Position numbers and translations under genes: made by a program. A stretch of 64,000 bases of DNA, taken from contig OX387193.1 in the NCBI GenBank assembly GCA_947561395.2, forward strand, positions 34,298,255-34,362,254. Reading direction: 5' to 3'. Of the stretch, positions 49,076 to 61,137 are shown piece after piece. Below the pieces are notes generated by a model. The model saw only the letters and a list, made by a program, of their open reading frames with translations. It was not told the DNA's origin and did not search any database. The DNA comes from Buxus sempervirens. Its lineage: Eukaryota > Streptophyta > Magnoliopsida > Buxales > Buxaceae. Each line of letters opens with the position of its first letter. The stretch's first letter is position 1.

Positions 49076-50709
49076 AAAAATTACGGATTTGCCCCTGGAT
49101 ATTTGCAGATTCATCCGATACTCTTAGATATTCACAGATTTGGTCCCTACGAAATTTTGCTTTAAACCCTGGGATATTTGGCATGTTTGGATATTTACGG
49201 ATTGCCCCTCGAGATATTTTCTTGCGTTTCTTGCCACGTGTGGGCTTTTTGCCACGTGTGCAGCTTTCTGGGTGCGGCTTTTTGCCACGTGTGCAGCTTT
49301 TTGGGTTTTGTTGCTCCGAAACTTCAACAGCTTATATCTCTTTCATCCGGACTCCGATTTGAGCAAACTCAGTTGCGTTGGACTCGTGTCGGGATTCTCT
49401 ATCCATTGAGATAAAGCAAGGTTGCCAATTTTCACTTGATCAAAAAGTCAATTTTTGACCCCTTAGGGTTTGATTTTTTAGCCAGGTTTTGCATTTCCGG
49501 CTCTTCTGGGAACGCAAAAATGAGGTGCTTACAGAACCCATTTAGATACAGTAATGGGTTGGCATGTACTATCCTAACATAGCCGCAGCCAACCAGATAC
49601 AGAGAAGGCCTCATCGAGCTACACGATGGAACGTGTGCGCGAACAAGGTATTACAACTAGCAAAGATCAATCTATTTCACTACCTAGCTCTTATCTTGAC
49701 AAATGTGGATCCACACCGAGCTATGCCATCTAGACTCGAGCTAAATCCAAAAACAGAAATCTCGATAATATCAACTTGTTCCAAACTCAAAACATGCCAT
49801 CCCGAGCATACGGGCATCTCTGAGTACACAGAGGAACCACCATCTCAAGTACATGGTCATCCCCGAGTACACAGAGGTAAGGTAACTATCAAGCCATCAC
49901 AACTCACAAGAACATCCTCCAAGTGTATAAAAAATCCCAAATATCAGATTTGTCCATAACAAATTTGTTTAAAAGGTCCTTTCCCAAAATAGGGCTTAAA
50001 ATCCCCTTTTATAGTCAAAATTTGGTAAAACTGCCAAATCTCGTTTAAACCGGCAAATCTGTATATAGATATCAAAAAGTAGTAGTATTGTTAAATTCAG
50101 ACTTGAAACACTTGTTTTATATTTGAACAGAAATTTCTATAAGTGTTACTCTTACTTTCTCTCTTTAACATAAACCAATGACATATTTTATTAACACATA
50201 TAACTCAAACTTATGTAATCCTGAGCTTTTTACTTTTGGTTAACTTCAGATATAATCTTATTCTCTAATGTGTTCCCAATAACTCAGATGTAATCTGAAC
50301 TTTAAGCAACCTTTACAATGATCTTTACCTTGTAGTTTTAGTGCCCAAAACTTACTTATACTAAAATCTGAAATACACCAGAATTATTGACTTATTTCCC
50401 TCTTTTCTACACTCATTTCAGATTCCATTATTTCTCCAATACATTTATACTTCCTTAGTTAATTATTTAGGTAATTTACCTAATTGAGCTTTACAAGCCA
50501 GCATGTGTAATATCTTATGCCAAAATTTATAAGAGCTGGACAGACTTTAGCTTTTATAAGAACCCTCCACTTGTCTCTAATAAAACTTTTGGTTTTCAGA
50601 ACCTAACAACTTAGTATAACCCCTAACTGACCACAAATTAGTTCCCCAAGTAATCCATAAAGTAGAGTTTAGCACTAAGCAAAATTTAGTTGAAAATAGG
50701 TTGAAACTT

Positions 50710-50770
50710 AAGCTGGGCGCCAACCTCTGGAGAGGTAGGCGATCCTCAGCAATCCTGGGCGCCCTCTCAA
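50710..50770. repeat. CpG motif island in A10, first copy
   Basis: GCTGGGCGCCAACCTCT..GAGAGGTAGGCGATCCTCAGCAATCCTGGGCGCC. The segment recurs almost intact at 51105, about 395 bp away. Confidence 0.75.
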
Positions 50771-51104
50771 TTTTCCACAGGTTCAAGGACAGCAGTTGCA
50801 ATTGGTCTAGGACTGAACTACTATTTTGCTTTCACACTCCCTTCATCACAATTCTAACCATCTAGAAGATACTTTGTCATTCAATTTAATCTAATTAATT
50901 TACCAAGACATAGACACCTAGCTTAGCTGCCTATTCCCTTCTTCAAACAAATTTCAGCAACTTTGATCATGCATTCCATGTTTTCCAGCACCTCTTGCCT
51001 ACTCCAATTTAAGTCAATTTACTCCTCATTAAATCCCACAATTAATTCCTAGAATTAACTTCACAACAGAACTTAACAAAATCTCTTTTAAAGACCAAAA
51101 TTAT

Positions 51105-51155
51105 GCTGGGCGCTAACCTCTAGAAAGGTAGGTGATCCTCAGCAATGTTCAGCGC
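51105..51155. repeat. CpG motif island in A10, second copy
   Basis: GCTGGGCGCTAACCTCT..AAAGGTAGGTGATCCTCAGCAATG..CAGCGCCC, a diverged repeat of the 50710 segment. It has lost some CpG by C-to-T change. Confidence 0.75.
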
Positions 51156-52176
51156 CCATGCTATATTCCCAGAATTAAATACGGCTAATGGCTATAACAT
51201 CAAATTGATCAGATGCTTTGCATTCGAATTATTTCTAGGATGATTTTAACACCATGTGCATACTTTAAAACATCAGTACAAACTAATTTGGTCATCCATC
51301 AATACCACTTACAGTAGTTGTTCATGCCAATTCTAAATTCTGAAACTGAGTTACAACAACAATGATCTTTAGTTCTAACATGAATCATAATATAATTTGC
51401 CTATGAATCTTCTTCATCATAACAGTACTCGTCCTACTAACTATAGATCTGATCTGGAAAATTTAGTTGAACGATTATCATATATGATTGAATCTAGCGA
51501 CAAAATACAGCAAAACAAGGGTCTGTTGCATGCTCATCATAATACACAATTTTTCAGATTAAAACCATTCAAATCCAAATGAGGTTGTGCTACTCACCTT
51601 TTAGATGCAAATTCAAGTTGCTGAATACTCAATTCTACTGATTTGAATTCTGCAGTAGGATTCCAACTCAACGCCCACTTCTCCTCTGAAATAAATCTCA
51701 ATTGCTCAGACTTTTTCAGATCTGAAACCTGATTTGAATCATCAATAAAACTAAAATGAAAACCTCAGATTCAGTGCTAACTTACTCCAATTTGGTCTGA
51801 ATTTGTAGAATTCAATTTGCTCTTGATGAATTGAGGTTGTTGCTGCAGCTCTCTTCTAAGCTGTTAGGCAGAGCTCACGATCAGATCACTTCTCTCGATG
51901 ATCACCTCAGCAACCAGATTTAACCTTTTCAAACCCTAGCTTCTGATCTCTCTTCTCTTTGAGATCTCCAATTCAGTTCGATTAAAAACTCAGCCAAACC
52001 AGCGAGCTCTTTTACACTTGGTTTTAATACTTGCCGCTCAAACCATATTAAATCATGATCTGCTGCGGTGCCACACTACAACATTTCCTATACCAGCAGA
52101 TCATTTAAATTAATATCTTTTATTTTGCCACATCATCCGAGCAGATAATTCAACTAATAAAATTCCAGAAATTTTC

Positions 52177-54960
52177 TGTAATGCCCCGGATCCGAGTCAC
52201 ATGAAAAACCCGTAACTCGTCTCCAGAGGTTATTATAAAACACAGGATCGCAATATCAGAGTGAAGGAAAAACATGAATACAACAATAACTATATAACAG
52301 AATGCGCTAAAATAATCCCAAACGAAAATAAACTCACATGACCAAGTAACTACCCGCAAGTATCGTCCTCTCTAGGAGCAGCTGAAAACAAAACAAAACA
52401 ATACGGAATGAGATACTAATATCCCAGTGAGCAGCACATGCATGCACAAATACATTTATTTCAGCTCTAAAACATGCCACGGTTATAAACCATATACAAT
52501 GATGATAACACACATATTCCGAATAATCCGACTAAACTTCAATAATCCAATTCATATCAGTGCGGAAAACCATCAGGTAAATCAAGCAATAACAATCCGT
52601 TTTCAATCCCGAAACCATCGATAAAATAATGATTAACTGACAACAACATAGCAATTAACTATAATTTCGTATCTCAAGATATAATTCCAGATATACCAAT
52701 ATCATATAACACAAAGTCTTCTCATAACCATGCCCACGCCTCCAAATGTATATCCGGCCTACTCAGGGTTTCGGATATTGAAATGACTCCGTCATCCAAT
52801 GCAGGCCTACTCCCCGGGTTTCTGCATTGACAACCAGGCCTACTCAGGGTTTCTGGCTGCTCTACACCAGTGGGAGGTACAATACCCAATAATCGGTAAA
52901 CAATATTTCATGAGCCATAAATACCAACAAATCAGTGAATAAAACATATCACGTCAAACAAAATCAAATACCAACATTGGTCAATGTCATGACTATTGTT
53001 TAGTTGATAAATTAAACATGCCAAGTAGACACTCCACACCTCCATGTACACAGTTCCGGCCTACTCAGGGTTTCGGAACTCTGAAATGACGGCCTACTCA
53101 GGGTTTCGTCATCCAATGCAGGCCTACTCCCCGGGTTTCTGCATTGACAACCAGGCCTACTCAGGGTTTCTGGCTGCTCTACACCGGTCGTGGCAACACA
53201 CAAGGCCATGCAATTCCAACAACCAACAATAACATCACATTACTAAGCTTAAACATCTGGATCCAGGACAAGCTAGACCAAAATAGTAAACATCGTATAA
53301 TCTCAATTTCAATATCAAAACGAAACCATTCATTCCACATCATGTAAAACTCATCACAATTCATCACCTGTCCCTCTAGACCAAGCAGTACCTCAAGTAC
53401 TTTCAGTATCTTCTCATTTCCATAACACATGTCATTTGGAAGTAAAACTCAATTCATTCATACCAAGGAAATCTTTACAATACATTTAAAGTTTCCAAAC
53501 AAGTGAAACCAAAATAGAATAACCCCTCAATCAAAACAGTGTATAAAACAGAGGAAATGTAACTAGTAACTCTTAGTGGTTTGGTATCCGGCATAACATT
53601 CATAAATAACCTAAACTCAACTTGAAAGCTTTTAAGTAGTCCACTAAATTTTCCTCTAATAGTTTCCTAGGCAAAATAGATTCCTAGGGTTCCCAAACAA
53701 GTGAATAGTGAAGTGGTCTAATCCTCAAGTAACCCAAATACTCTTAGTTAAATCAAATCTCCAATTCAGTAAGCAAAATAGGGTCTGCCGCTCACTTCCT
53801 GAGGTGGGCGCGAGGTGAGCGCCGGTCGGCGGTAAGGAAATGGGGTAAAATCGACCTACCGCTCACTCGACGCTAGGTGAGCATGAGCTGAGCGCGAGAC
53901 GGGCGTAAGGTGGGCGCGAGATTCGCGCGAGATGAGCGCAGGGTTTTCTACTGAGCGCGAGCTGAGCGCCAGCCGGGCGTGAGCTCGGCGGTGGGTCGTA
54001 TTTAACGGGGCGCCTACCTCTTAGGTGAGCGCCGGTGAGCGCGAGGTGAGCGGATACCCCCTGTGTTTTTCATTTCTGTGTTATTCCAAGATCTACATGA
54101 CTGGCCGGTTTGTTTATGTCTGTAATTGTTCCACTACACTCCTAATACTCCCAGAAGACTTCCCAACCATATTTGGATTTAATCTAAACACTTTTATTTT
54201 AAAGATAAAATTCAATCTCCGAACTCTGTTCATGTCATTTCCAGAAAACCAGAAGAAAACCAGAAACCTCATACATCACTTAAAATACAAACCATGCATA
54301 AGAATAAGCCCACGGAAACATCAAACACAAAACCCAGTTGTAAATCGGTGCTACTCACAAGTATACGCTTAATCCCAGAACAGAAGATTATTCCTCAACC
54401 GGCCGAGCATGACTTCCGGCTGCACGCGAGGATGCAACTATAGTCGAACGGATCCTCTGCTCGCGAGAGAAATAACCCGCAGAACTCCGACTCCAATAAC
54501 CTCCTAGTAGTTCTCGCGATCCTTGTTCTTCACAGGCATAACCCTAATCGCCATTACCAGCCGCAATCGCCAAGTCGCCCAGTTCTCCAGATAACGAGAC
54601 TAACGAAAGTATTTCCATAAGTATGATACGAGTATTCGTTTAAACCCAAACCCTACTTTCCCCTTTTGGTATATTTCCCTCCACACGCTCCCATACGTAT
54701 TGCCGCACGACAACCTTTTAAAAGCCTTGATCCTGTGCATGCTCGCCCACTGAAAACCCTACATTTTCCCGCATCCACTTAAGCTTATTCTCTTTGACAA
54801 CTAATGACCACAAATCTCCAGCAATAAATAAATTTTGATTAAGCCTGTCCATAAATCCATGTGTTCATACTTTTGCATATATTTTATTTTACCTACTATT
54901 TTATATTGTTTATTATTTTTATTTTTATTTTTTTTTTCTACTCAAAACTGGGGTTTTACA
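52177..54960 (-). mobile_element. A11: solo LTR, family A, minus
   Basis: The plus strand begins TGTAATGCCCCGGATCCG and ends AAACTGGGGTTTTACA. An exact TSD TTTTC lies at 52172-52176 and 54961-54965. 2784 bp. Its first 744 bp are an almost exact reverse complement of A1 (one residue differs over a 65-codon chance frame). It carries two copies of the GGCCTACTCAGGGTTTC cluster (52757-52862; 53058-53173). Inserted in A10. Confidence 0.93.
53785..54055. repeat. CpG motif island in A11 (GGTGAGCGCGAG type)
   Basis: The richest island of this type: over fifteen units of GGTGAGCGC(G/C)(A/G)G, GAGCTGAGCGC, GAGCCGGGCGTGAG and CGCTCAC in about 270 bp, beginning CCGCTCACTTCC. B4 carries a closely similar island. 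Confidence 0.85.
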
Positions 54961-56689
54961 TTTTCTCATACCTTTATAATTTTAAATAGCCCATCCGGCT
55001 CAAGCAACATTTCCGATTTAATCCAAAATCTCCTTTCTTTGCAAAATTCCCTAATTATCATTAATTTAATCACTACAATATAAGTTTTAATTTTTCAGAA
55101 AATTAGGGATTTTACACAGCTCTTGTCTAAAGCTGTGCAGCATGGGGCTTGAGTATCATTAGTGGCACTGCCCCTAAGCCACATGGTGGTATAGCATTTC
55201 GTCGAGTGTCATCTCAAATACTTATCATCTTTGTGAGTCCTGCAATGGCACGTGTTTTATCGCTTTTGTTGGTTTTACCCCGTTAACATCCAATTGCTGG
55301 TATTTATACATGATTATCTATTTTCTCGCTTTATTTGGAATTGCCTTGAATAACTTGAATTTCTCGCCTTATTGTTGAATAATCGCATACCTCATGACTA
55401 TTTGCTTACATTGGACTGTTTCTAATTGCATGCACCTGCTACTTGCTGAGATGTAAAATTCACTCCATTTTCCCCTATTTTTCAGGTTGCTTGGAGAGAT
55501 AGCGAAGATGGGGTTTACTGATGGGTAGAATTGTAATGGATAATATTGTTCACATTTTGATTAGACAACCCTATTGTAAACTGAATTGATATTATTAAGG
55601 AAAGAATTGTATTACTTCCCACCAAAACTCTGACGTAATTAATTAGTTTTAAAATTATTGTGAATCTTAGTTTGTATCTGACCCCAGCTTCGTGGTAACG
55701 CGTCGAGTTTGGTTGTTGAACTGGACTTGGGTTGTTATAGTAGCAAACCGGGTTCTGGTTGGGTGCCGCTTTGCACTGGCCCGGGTTTGGGGCGTTACAG
55801 AAGGTTTAGGGTTTTTAGCAAGTCAAAAATAAGGAGGAAAGAGAGGGAAATTCGTGCTAGGGCTTGGAGTAAAATAAGGGGAAGAAGAGAATGAGAGAAA
55901 AGAGAGGAAAGAGAGGAAAAGGGAGGTGCTGTAGAGGTCCAACCAGCATACTTTGAACGATGATCCCCGTAGATCTAGTGATTGGATCGTCATGAAATTT
56001 GGAGGTTATGATCTATACATGAGTCTATACATGAGATACGTAAATCTGAACGATGGAGATTGGATGAGTCTAAGGTGGTGCGAACTAACCTAGAAGTTGG
56101 TGGAAAAATCTGATTTAGAAAGAAATAGGAGTTGCAGAGATGGCCCACTAGCCAACTTCGAACAACGAGATAGGAAGATCCAACTGTTGGAATGAACTGA
56201 TATTTTAGGGTTTTGCTCTACTCATGGAGGACTTCCAATTGAACGGTGGAGATCTAAATTGGAGAAGTTTAGAGGGGTGCGGTCGAGCTCCAAAAGTGGG
56301 CATAGAAGAAGTTCTGAAAAATCTAGGTTCGTCAAAAAAGGCAAGTATCAAACACTTGAAACTGGAGGAACTGCATTTTTTCTTGTGATTTTGATGTTTG
56401 ATCGTATTGGTTTTTAAGTTGGAATTCATTAGAAAAGTTGGATGGTTATAAAGTTTTAATTTGGTGATTTAAATCTCTCATTAAGAATCAAGAAAAGTGT
56501 TGCTCATGGGTGGTTTAATTTAGAAAAAAATCTTAGATAAATTTTAATCACCCAGATTTGATTAGGATTGTCTTAGAAGTAATTTGGAATGAAATTTAGA
56601 TATTTAGAAACAATTTAAAACCATAGGAATTTGAGAAGTTTCAAAAATTATGAAAAACCCAGAAAAACTGAGTTTTGGGCAGAGCGCTA

Positions 56690-56865
56690 GAACAGTCGCT
56701 CGAGCGCCCGATCTGTATTCCTTAAACTAGAACATGAAAACAAGTCGCTTGACACACCGTTTGAGTGCAGCCACGGGTGACTTGCCTGTGTATCTAAAAC
56801 AGAACCTGAAATTATAGCCGCTAGAACAGTCGCTCAAGCGCCTCTTTGAGCGACCAATGTCAGGA
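56690..56865. repeat. CpG motif island in A8 (CGCTCGAGCG type)
   Basis: Sister of the A5 island, with TAGAACAGTCGCTCGAGCGCCC and CGCTCAAGCGCC. Confidence 0.8.
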
Positions 56866-57244
56866 ATTCCAGATTTTGGGATTTGTGCATAGATTTAATT
56901 TTTATTGATTTTTCTGTAAATTCTAAAGTTTTAACACCTGTAACTAGGTTAATTTGAGATGTAGAAAGTAGCGGAATTAAATTTGAATCAAAGAATAGTG
57001 ATTTGGGACGATGATTGTAAATATGAAACTTTTGGAGATATTTTAAGTAAAAAGAGGTCATAACCTATTTAGATCTGATTTTGGGTAACCTAACCTATTC
57101 TTAAACTTCAATATAGACCTAAGATACCTTCTGAAAGTACTAAATAACAGAGTTAATATGTTTTGACACCTTGGGTTCTAAATGAGGGAAAGTTGGATGT
57201 TTATAGATAATAGAAATAGAGAAGTTTTAATCAAGAGTTAGGAT

Positions 57245-59100
57245 ACAATCTCAATAGATAAAAATGTAATCAATAAAACATTTTAGTAGATATCATCTTT
57301 CCCATTAACATGATTTTCAACACAAAAGTATAATAGGCAAAACGAAAGCCAAACTATCATATGTCTTTGTAGGACTCATGAAGACAAGAAGGCCTTTAAC
57401 AAGAAACTCTCCATCCACTACGCCACCATGCGACTTATGAGCGAAGTTAGTAAAAATCCTCAAACCCAAATCTGAATCTGACAATATGAGGCCTAGACAT
57501 CGACTTATTGTGCATAAAACTCATGTACCAGCAACGATATCTGAAATACAGAATTTGGCATGTACCACCCAAGCATGCAGCCCTGAATCTGAACATGGGG
57601 ATGACCGCTAATCTGCACATACAGGGTACTCACCAGCAACTCAAATCTGAAATGAGACCCTACAGACATGAAGATCCGTCAATGCAAACTAACTTGCAAC
57701 GGAAACACGAATTCAAACTAAGAGTATCTGACCATAGAAAAACCTCTTAGCTCTTTAGCTTAACCCTATGGATCCATATACAGCTATGCCCACTAGACAC
57801 CAACAATAACAACTCACTCAAACTAATGTAGTTTAGTAATAGTGCCTAGTGGCATATAGGGTTTTCCAAAGCTTATACTCTTTCCAAAGATAACTCTACA
57901 AAATAGTTCTGGTGTGAAGTTCTTCTAATAAAGTTTAAAAATAAAGAAACTTTAAAATATATTATACTGAGTAAGAATTTTTCAATCAACTCAAATCAGA
58001 TTGTGAAATATCTCAAAAATCCTTTTATTTCCAAAATAAGACAACTTTTTTGCAAACAAACCGAAATCATTCATCAAATTGTTTTTAATACAAAAGATCA
58101 TTGAAAACAGCTATAAACACTTAATATTTGTTGGTTCAAATATTTAATATCATTTAAAATCATTTTGTATTGAAATTTCACTTCAAAATTTAGAAAAATC
58201 AGAGTTCTATGTTGGTCACTCAACCCAGTTGCTTAGGCGATCTGGTTAGGCATCCATATGTTAATTAAATCAGAAAATCACAACAGTAGCCCAACGTAGG
58301 CGCTTAGGCGACCTAAGTAAAAATCAGGCTTTTCAACTATCGCTCGACCCTAGTCGCTTAGGCGATCGGTTGGGTGACTATTTTTACTAAAATTGCAGGT
58401 GAGTCGCTAGACAAGATCACTCAAGCAATCGTGTCAAGCACTTGGCATACTGCAGCTAAATCAAACTTCCGAAACAGGTTTTTATGCAATATACTACATT
58501 CTGTACATAAAAATAAACTCTAAAGTATTCATAAACATATATTCAACACTTCCAAAACACGATTGACGATCAAACCTCAGTAAAACACAATATCAACTAA
58601 ACGGGTGTGCTACCGACCTCTGTTCATTCCAAGTCTCCTTCCTCCTCTTTCTCCTTAGTTAAGGATCTGATCTCTCCTTCTTCAGAAACACAAGACTCTT
58701 CCTGGGATTCAGAACTCTTCAAGACCAGCAAAACTCCTCAGTTCTTCTTCTCCTCTCTCGATTCTTCCTTCTCTCTTTTCAACCGCAAGAGACAACACAT
58801 ATGAAAGCGTAGGTATATGATTAGTCATATACTCTCTTAAAAAAACCCTATTTTAATCTTACTATCCCATGTATCTCCCCTCCATCAACTTCCATACTTC
58901 TAACCAATCAAATTAAAAATAACCCTTAACTTAATACTTACCTCATTGTTTCATGATCCAACGTTTGGATTTGCATCAAACTCCTGATCTCCTTCATCAA
59001 TGTGATCACCTATATATTTCATTACAAACAATCAATAAAATCCACAATAAAATACTGATTTTTATTTAATTAAAATTTCTGAAAATTTTCGGATCTTACA
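57245..59100 (-). mobile_element. A12: family A 3' LTR, truncated, of a chromoviral gypsy element
   Basis: Read on the minus strand the LTR starts TGTAAGATCCGAAAATTTTC at 59100, directly after a polypurine tract, and runs down to 57245. There it meets A8 head-on. The region 57360-57790 matches A7 at 40700-41090 (chromosome-specific words such as CCATGCG(T/A)CTTAT and GCCTAGTGGCATAT). The terminal part with the GAGATA hairpin and the GGCGTTACA end is missing. Confidence 0.85.
58210..58445. repeat. CpG motif island in A12 (CTTAGGCGA type)
   Basis: Repeats of GTCGCTTAGGCGATCGG, GCTTAGGCGACC and CACTCAACCCAGTTGC, a variant of the CCTAGGCG type with TTAGGC. Confidence 0.75.
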
Positions 59101-59716
59101 TCCTCCCCTTCTAAAAGAAAATTTTCGTCCTCGAAATTTACCTTGCAATTTTGAAAACAAATGTGGATACTTCTTCTTCATTTCCGACTCTAGCTCCCAA
59201 GTGGCCTCTTCTACCGTATGATTCTGCCATAACACCTTTACTAGCAGGATTACCTTCGTACAAAGGACTTGCACTCGTCTATCCAAAATCTAAACTAGCT
59301 GCTCCTCATATGACAAATCCTTTCGCACCACTAGTGGCTCATGCTAAAAGATGTGGGTGGGATCATGCACGTACCACTTCAACATCGACACATGAAATAT
59401 GTCATGAACTCCCTTCAACTGTGCAGGTAATGCTAACTGATAAGCCACTTGTCCCACTGTGCCAACTATCTCAAAAGAATCTATAAACCTTGGGGCCAAT
59501 TTACCCTTCTTGCCAAATCGTTTGATCCCTTAAGATGGAGATACTTTCAAGAATACTTGATCACCAACTTCAAAATCCAAATCATGTTTTCTTGTATCAG
59601 CATAACTCGTCTAGCGACTTTGGGCTGTAAGCAATCTTTGCTTGATCAAATTAACCTTTTTGCACACTATCTTGGACAATATGAGGTCTAAGATATGTAG
59701 AGGCAGCTAATACCCA
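59062..59716 (-). pseudogene. Ty3/gypsy pol remnant: integrase C-terminus with chromodomain
   Basis: On the minus strand one frame reads an integrase tail (YADTRKHDLDFEVGDQVFLK), the GPY/F-type stretch (KLAPRFIDSFEIVG), HDIFHVSMLK, and a chromodomain (VKVLWQNHTVEEATWELE). This order is typical of plant chromoviruses. Four in-frame stops (59611-59613, 59530-59532, 59344-59346, 59290-59292) and a frameshift near 59655 show it is dead. The frame passes through the polypurine tract and ends in the LTR at 59062. Protease, RT, RNase H and the integrase core are absent because D3 and B4 follow. Confidence 0.88.
59101..59111 (-). promoter_or_regulatory. Polypurine tract (plus-strand primer) of the A12 element
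   Basis: The minus strand reads GAAGGGGAGGA immediately before the LTR start TGTAAGATCC. That is the expected position of the primer for second-strand synthesis. It fixes the LTR boundary and orientation. Confidence 0.85.
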
Positions 59717-61137
59717 TGTGAAACCCCATTCCAATATCCCTAGCATACCTTAATTAGTAAGTTTGATGTGTAGGTGAAGCTGGAGGAGCTCAAGCCTAAA
59801 GCCAGTCAAAGTGGCTAAGCCCCGGCTTGTCAGGGACCCCTGAAGGTGAGCAACTTCTATTTGGTTAAATGAGATTCCCTAAGTGAGGAAATAGCTAAGT
59901 GTTAATTGGTAATGTGCAATATAGGAGGAAGTGGCAAACTTGTAAATTTTTGTGTCTTGTGGAAAGTCACTTAAGAGAGCATAGCCAAAGAGAAGCCCCA
60001 TACGACCAACCCTTCGCCCAAACCCTCTTCTTCCTCTCCTCTTCTCCCACTCTCCCATTTCTCTCTTCATCTTCACCCCATTTTCGTCCCCCATCTATTT
60101 CCAACCCATTGGAGGTGCTAGTTTGCAAGAAAAGAAAGGAGAAAACACAAAGGGAGTGATTTTCGTGTGGGTGTTTTGGTGGAGATTTTTGGAGGAATCA
60201 TCCAAGAGGCCCTCAAGGTACTGTTCGTAGCTTGCAAAGGGAGCTAGGAAGCTTGTTTAAAAGTTTACAAGAGGTAAGCAACACCACCCCAACCTTGTTT
60301 TCTCATTTTCGGCCAAAATGGCATGTATAGATGAATGTTAGGGTTGAGATGTGAAAACGAGTTCTAGGGCCAACGGGAGGGATTTCTTTGAGGCGTTTTG
60401 TTGGTAGTAGATTTCTGCACATGCTAGGAGTGATTTCGAGCCCAAAAACACCCAAAACAAGTGAGATTTGAGAAAAACTAAAATCCCCAAAAGTTCGGAT
60501 TTTGTGAATTGTCAAAAGCCCAGCCGCCTGAGCAGTCGCTTGAGCGCAGCATCAGGCGGTAGTTTTAGGTAGTCTTAGGAAGTGATTTAAGGCATGGCCG
60601 CTCGAGTGACTGTTCTCGCGACTTGTTTAACAGAGGAACCCGAGAGCAAATATTTGGCCGCTCGAAACAGGCTCAAGCGCCCTTATCAGAATTTCAAAAT
60701 TTTGCACTTTTAACCCAGATTGAACTACCCTTTGTTTTTGTTTAAATCCAACCTATGTATAAGTGAGAGTTAGGTGTCTAGGAGGTGGTCCAACTGGAAG
60801 TATCCCAAAATTCCAAATAACAAGGAGTTTGGGTACGTTTTTCCAAAGAAGGTCTTAGAAAGAGTTTCTGTCCCAGATTGCTATAGACATAAGATAATTT
60901 GATTCTACCACTTCGAGCACCTTCCAAATGATCATTAGAAGTAAAAAACAAAAGCCAAAACCAAGTTGCACAAGTATCGTAAGAGCTGGGGCATAGGTTG
61001 CCCAAGGTGAGTCTTGAAAGATAGAATTTCTAAAAAACCAAACCTTTACCATTGTCTATCAATGTGAGTACGCCACCCATGACCTAATGGGCTTCGGCCT
61101 AGTACGTAACACATAGTATCAAGGGCTTTGGCCCGTT
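59717..61137 (+). mobile_element. D3: 5' part of a family D LTR
   Basis: It starts TGTGAAACCCCATTCC, preceded by ACCCA (59712-59716), and follows D2 through the CT-rich segment (60017-60085), the CGCTCGAG island and into the GGCTTCGGCCTAG repeats. B4 is inserted at 61138, so the hairpin array and 3' end lie beyond the window. Confidence 0.88.
60520..60685. repeat. CpG motif island in D3 (CGCTCGAGCG type)
   Basis: GCCGCCTGAGCAGTCGCTTGAGCGC, GGCCGCTCGAGTGACTG and GCTCGAAACAGGCTCAAGCGCC, parallel to D2. Confidence 0.8.

Larger units (their letters stand above)
46787..49533 (+). mobile_element. B3: family B LTR, 5' truncated
   Basis: It is collinear with B4 from about 61665 onward (GGGCCTCTGGGTGG) and ends ATGAGGTGCTTACA at 49533, followed by GAACC. 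The first ~500 bp of the family B LTR, including the GGAGTCGCCA block, is gone. It contains a G18 run and a TATCCGAC island. Open frames 47333-47916 translate LTR sequence only. Confidence 0.85.
46439..55116 (-). mobile_element. A10: solo LTR, family A, minus, hosting B3 and A11
   Basis: The plus strand begins TGTAACGCCCCGGATCCGGG and ends AATTAGGGATTTTACA. The flanks are CAGCT (46433-46437, one extra T before the element) and CAGCT (55117-55121). The GAGATA hairpin and neighbouring bases expected after the AAACAAAACAAATC stretch (46767) are missing. B3 starts there without its own 5' end, so a deletion removed both. Two copies of a TGGGCGC island lie at 50710 and 51105. Confidence 0.83.
44124..55799 (+). 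mobile_element. A9: solo LTR, family A, plus, hosting A10
   Basis: It starts TGTAAAACCCCGAATTTTTAC and ends GGTTTGGGGCGTTACA. An exact TSD GAAGG lies at 44119-44123 and 55800-55804. With A10 removed it is about 3.0 kb. TATA box TATAAAAT at 44700, motif island at 45335-45405, degraded GAGATGTAAAATTCAC at about 55447, CAG after a T-rich stretch at 55485. Confidence 0.92.
43367..57244 (+). mobile_element. A8: family A LTR, 3' truncated, hosting A9
   Basis: It starts TGTAAAACCCTGGATTTTC and is a sister of A5: the pieces 43367-44123 and 55800-57244 follow A5 from 25669 to about 27850. The match stops inside ATCAAGAGTTAGGA at 57244, where an oppositely oriented family A LTR (A12) begins. The last 1.2 kb expected from A5 is missing, so no right TSD exists. 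TATA box at 44099-44106. Confidence 0.85.

Noticed and set aside
53785..54055. CpG island promoter of a host gene
   Set aside because: The CpG density comes from short repeated units inside a solo LTR; there is no adjacent coding frame.
59151..59691. Plus-strand open frames over the pol remnant
   Set aside because: Antisense shadows; the minus strand carries recognisable integrase and chromodomain motifs.
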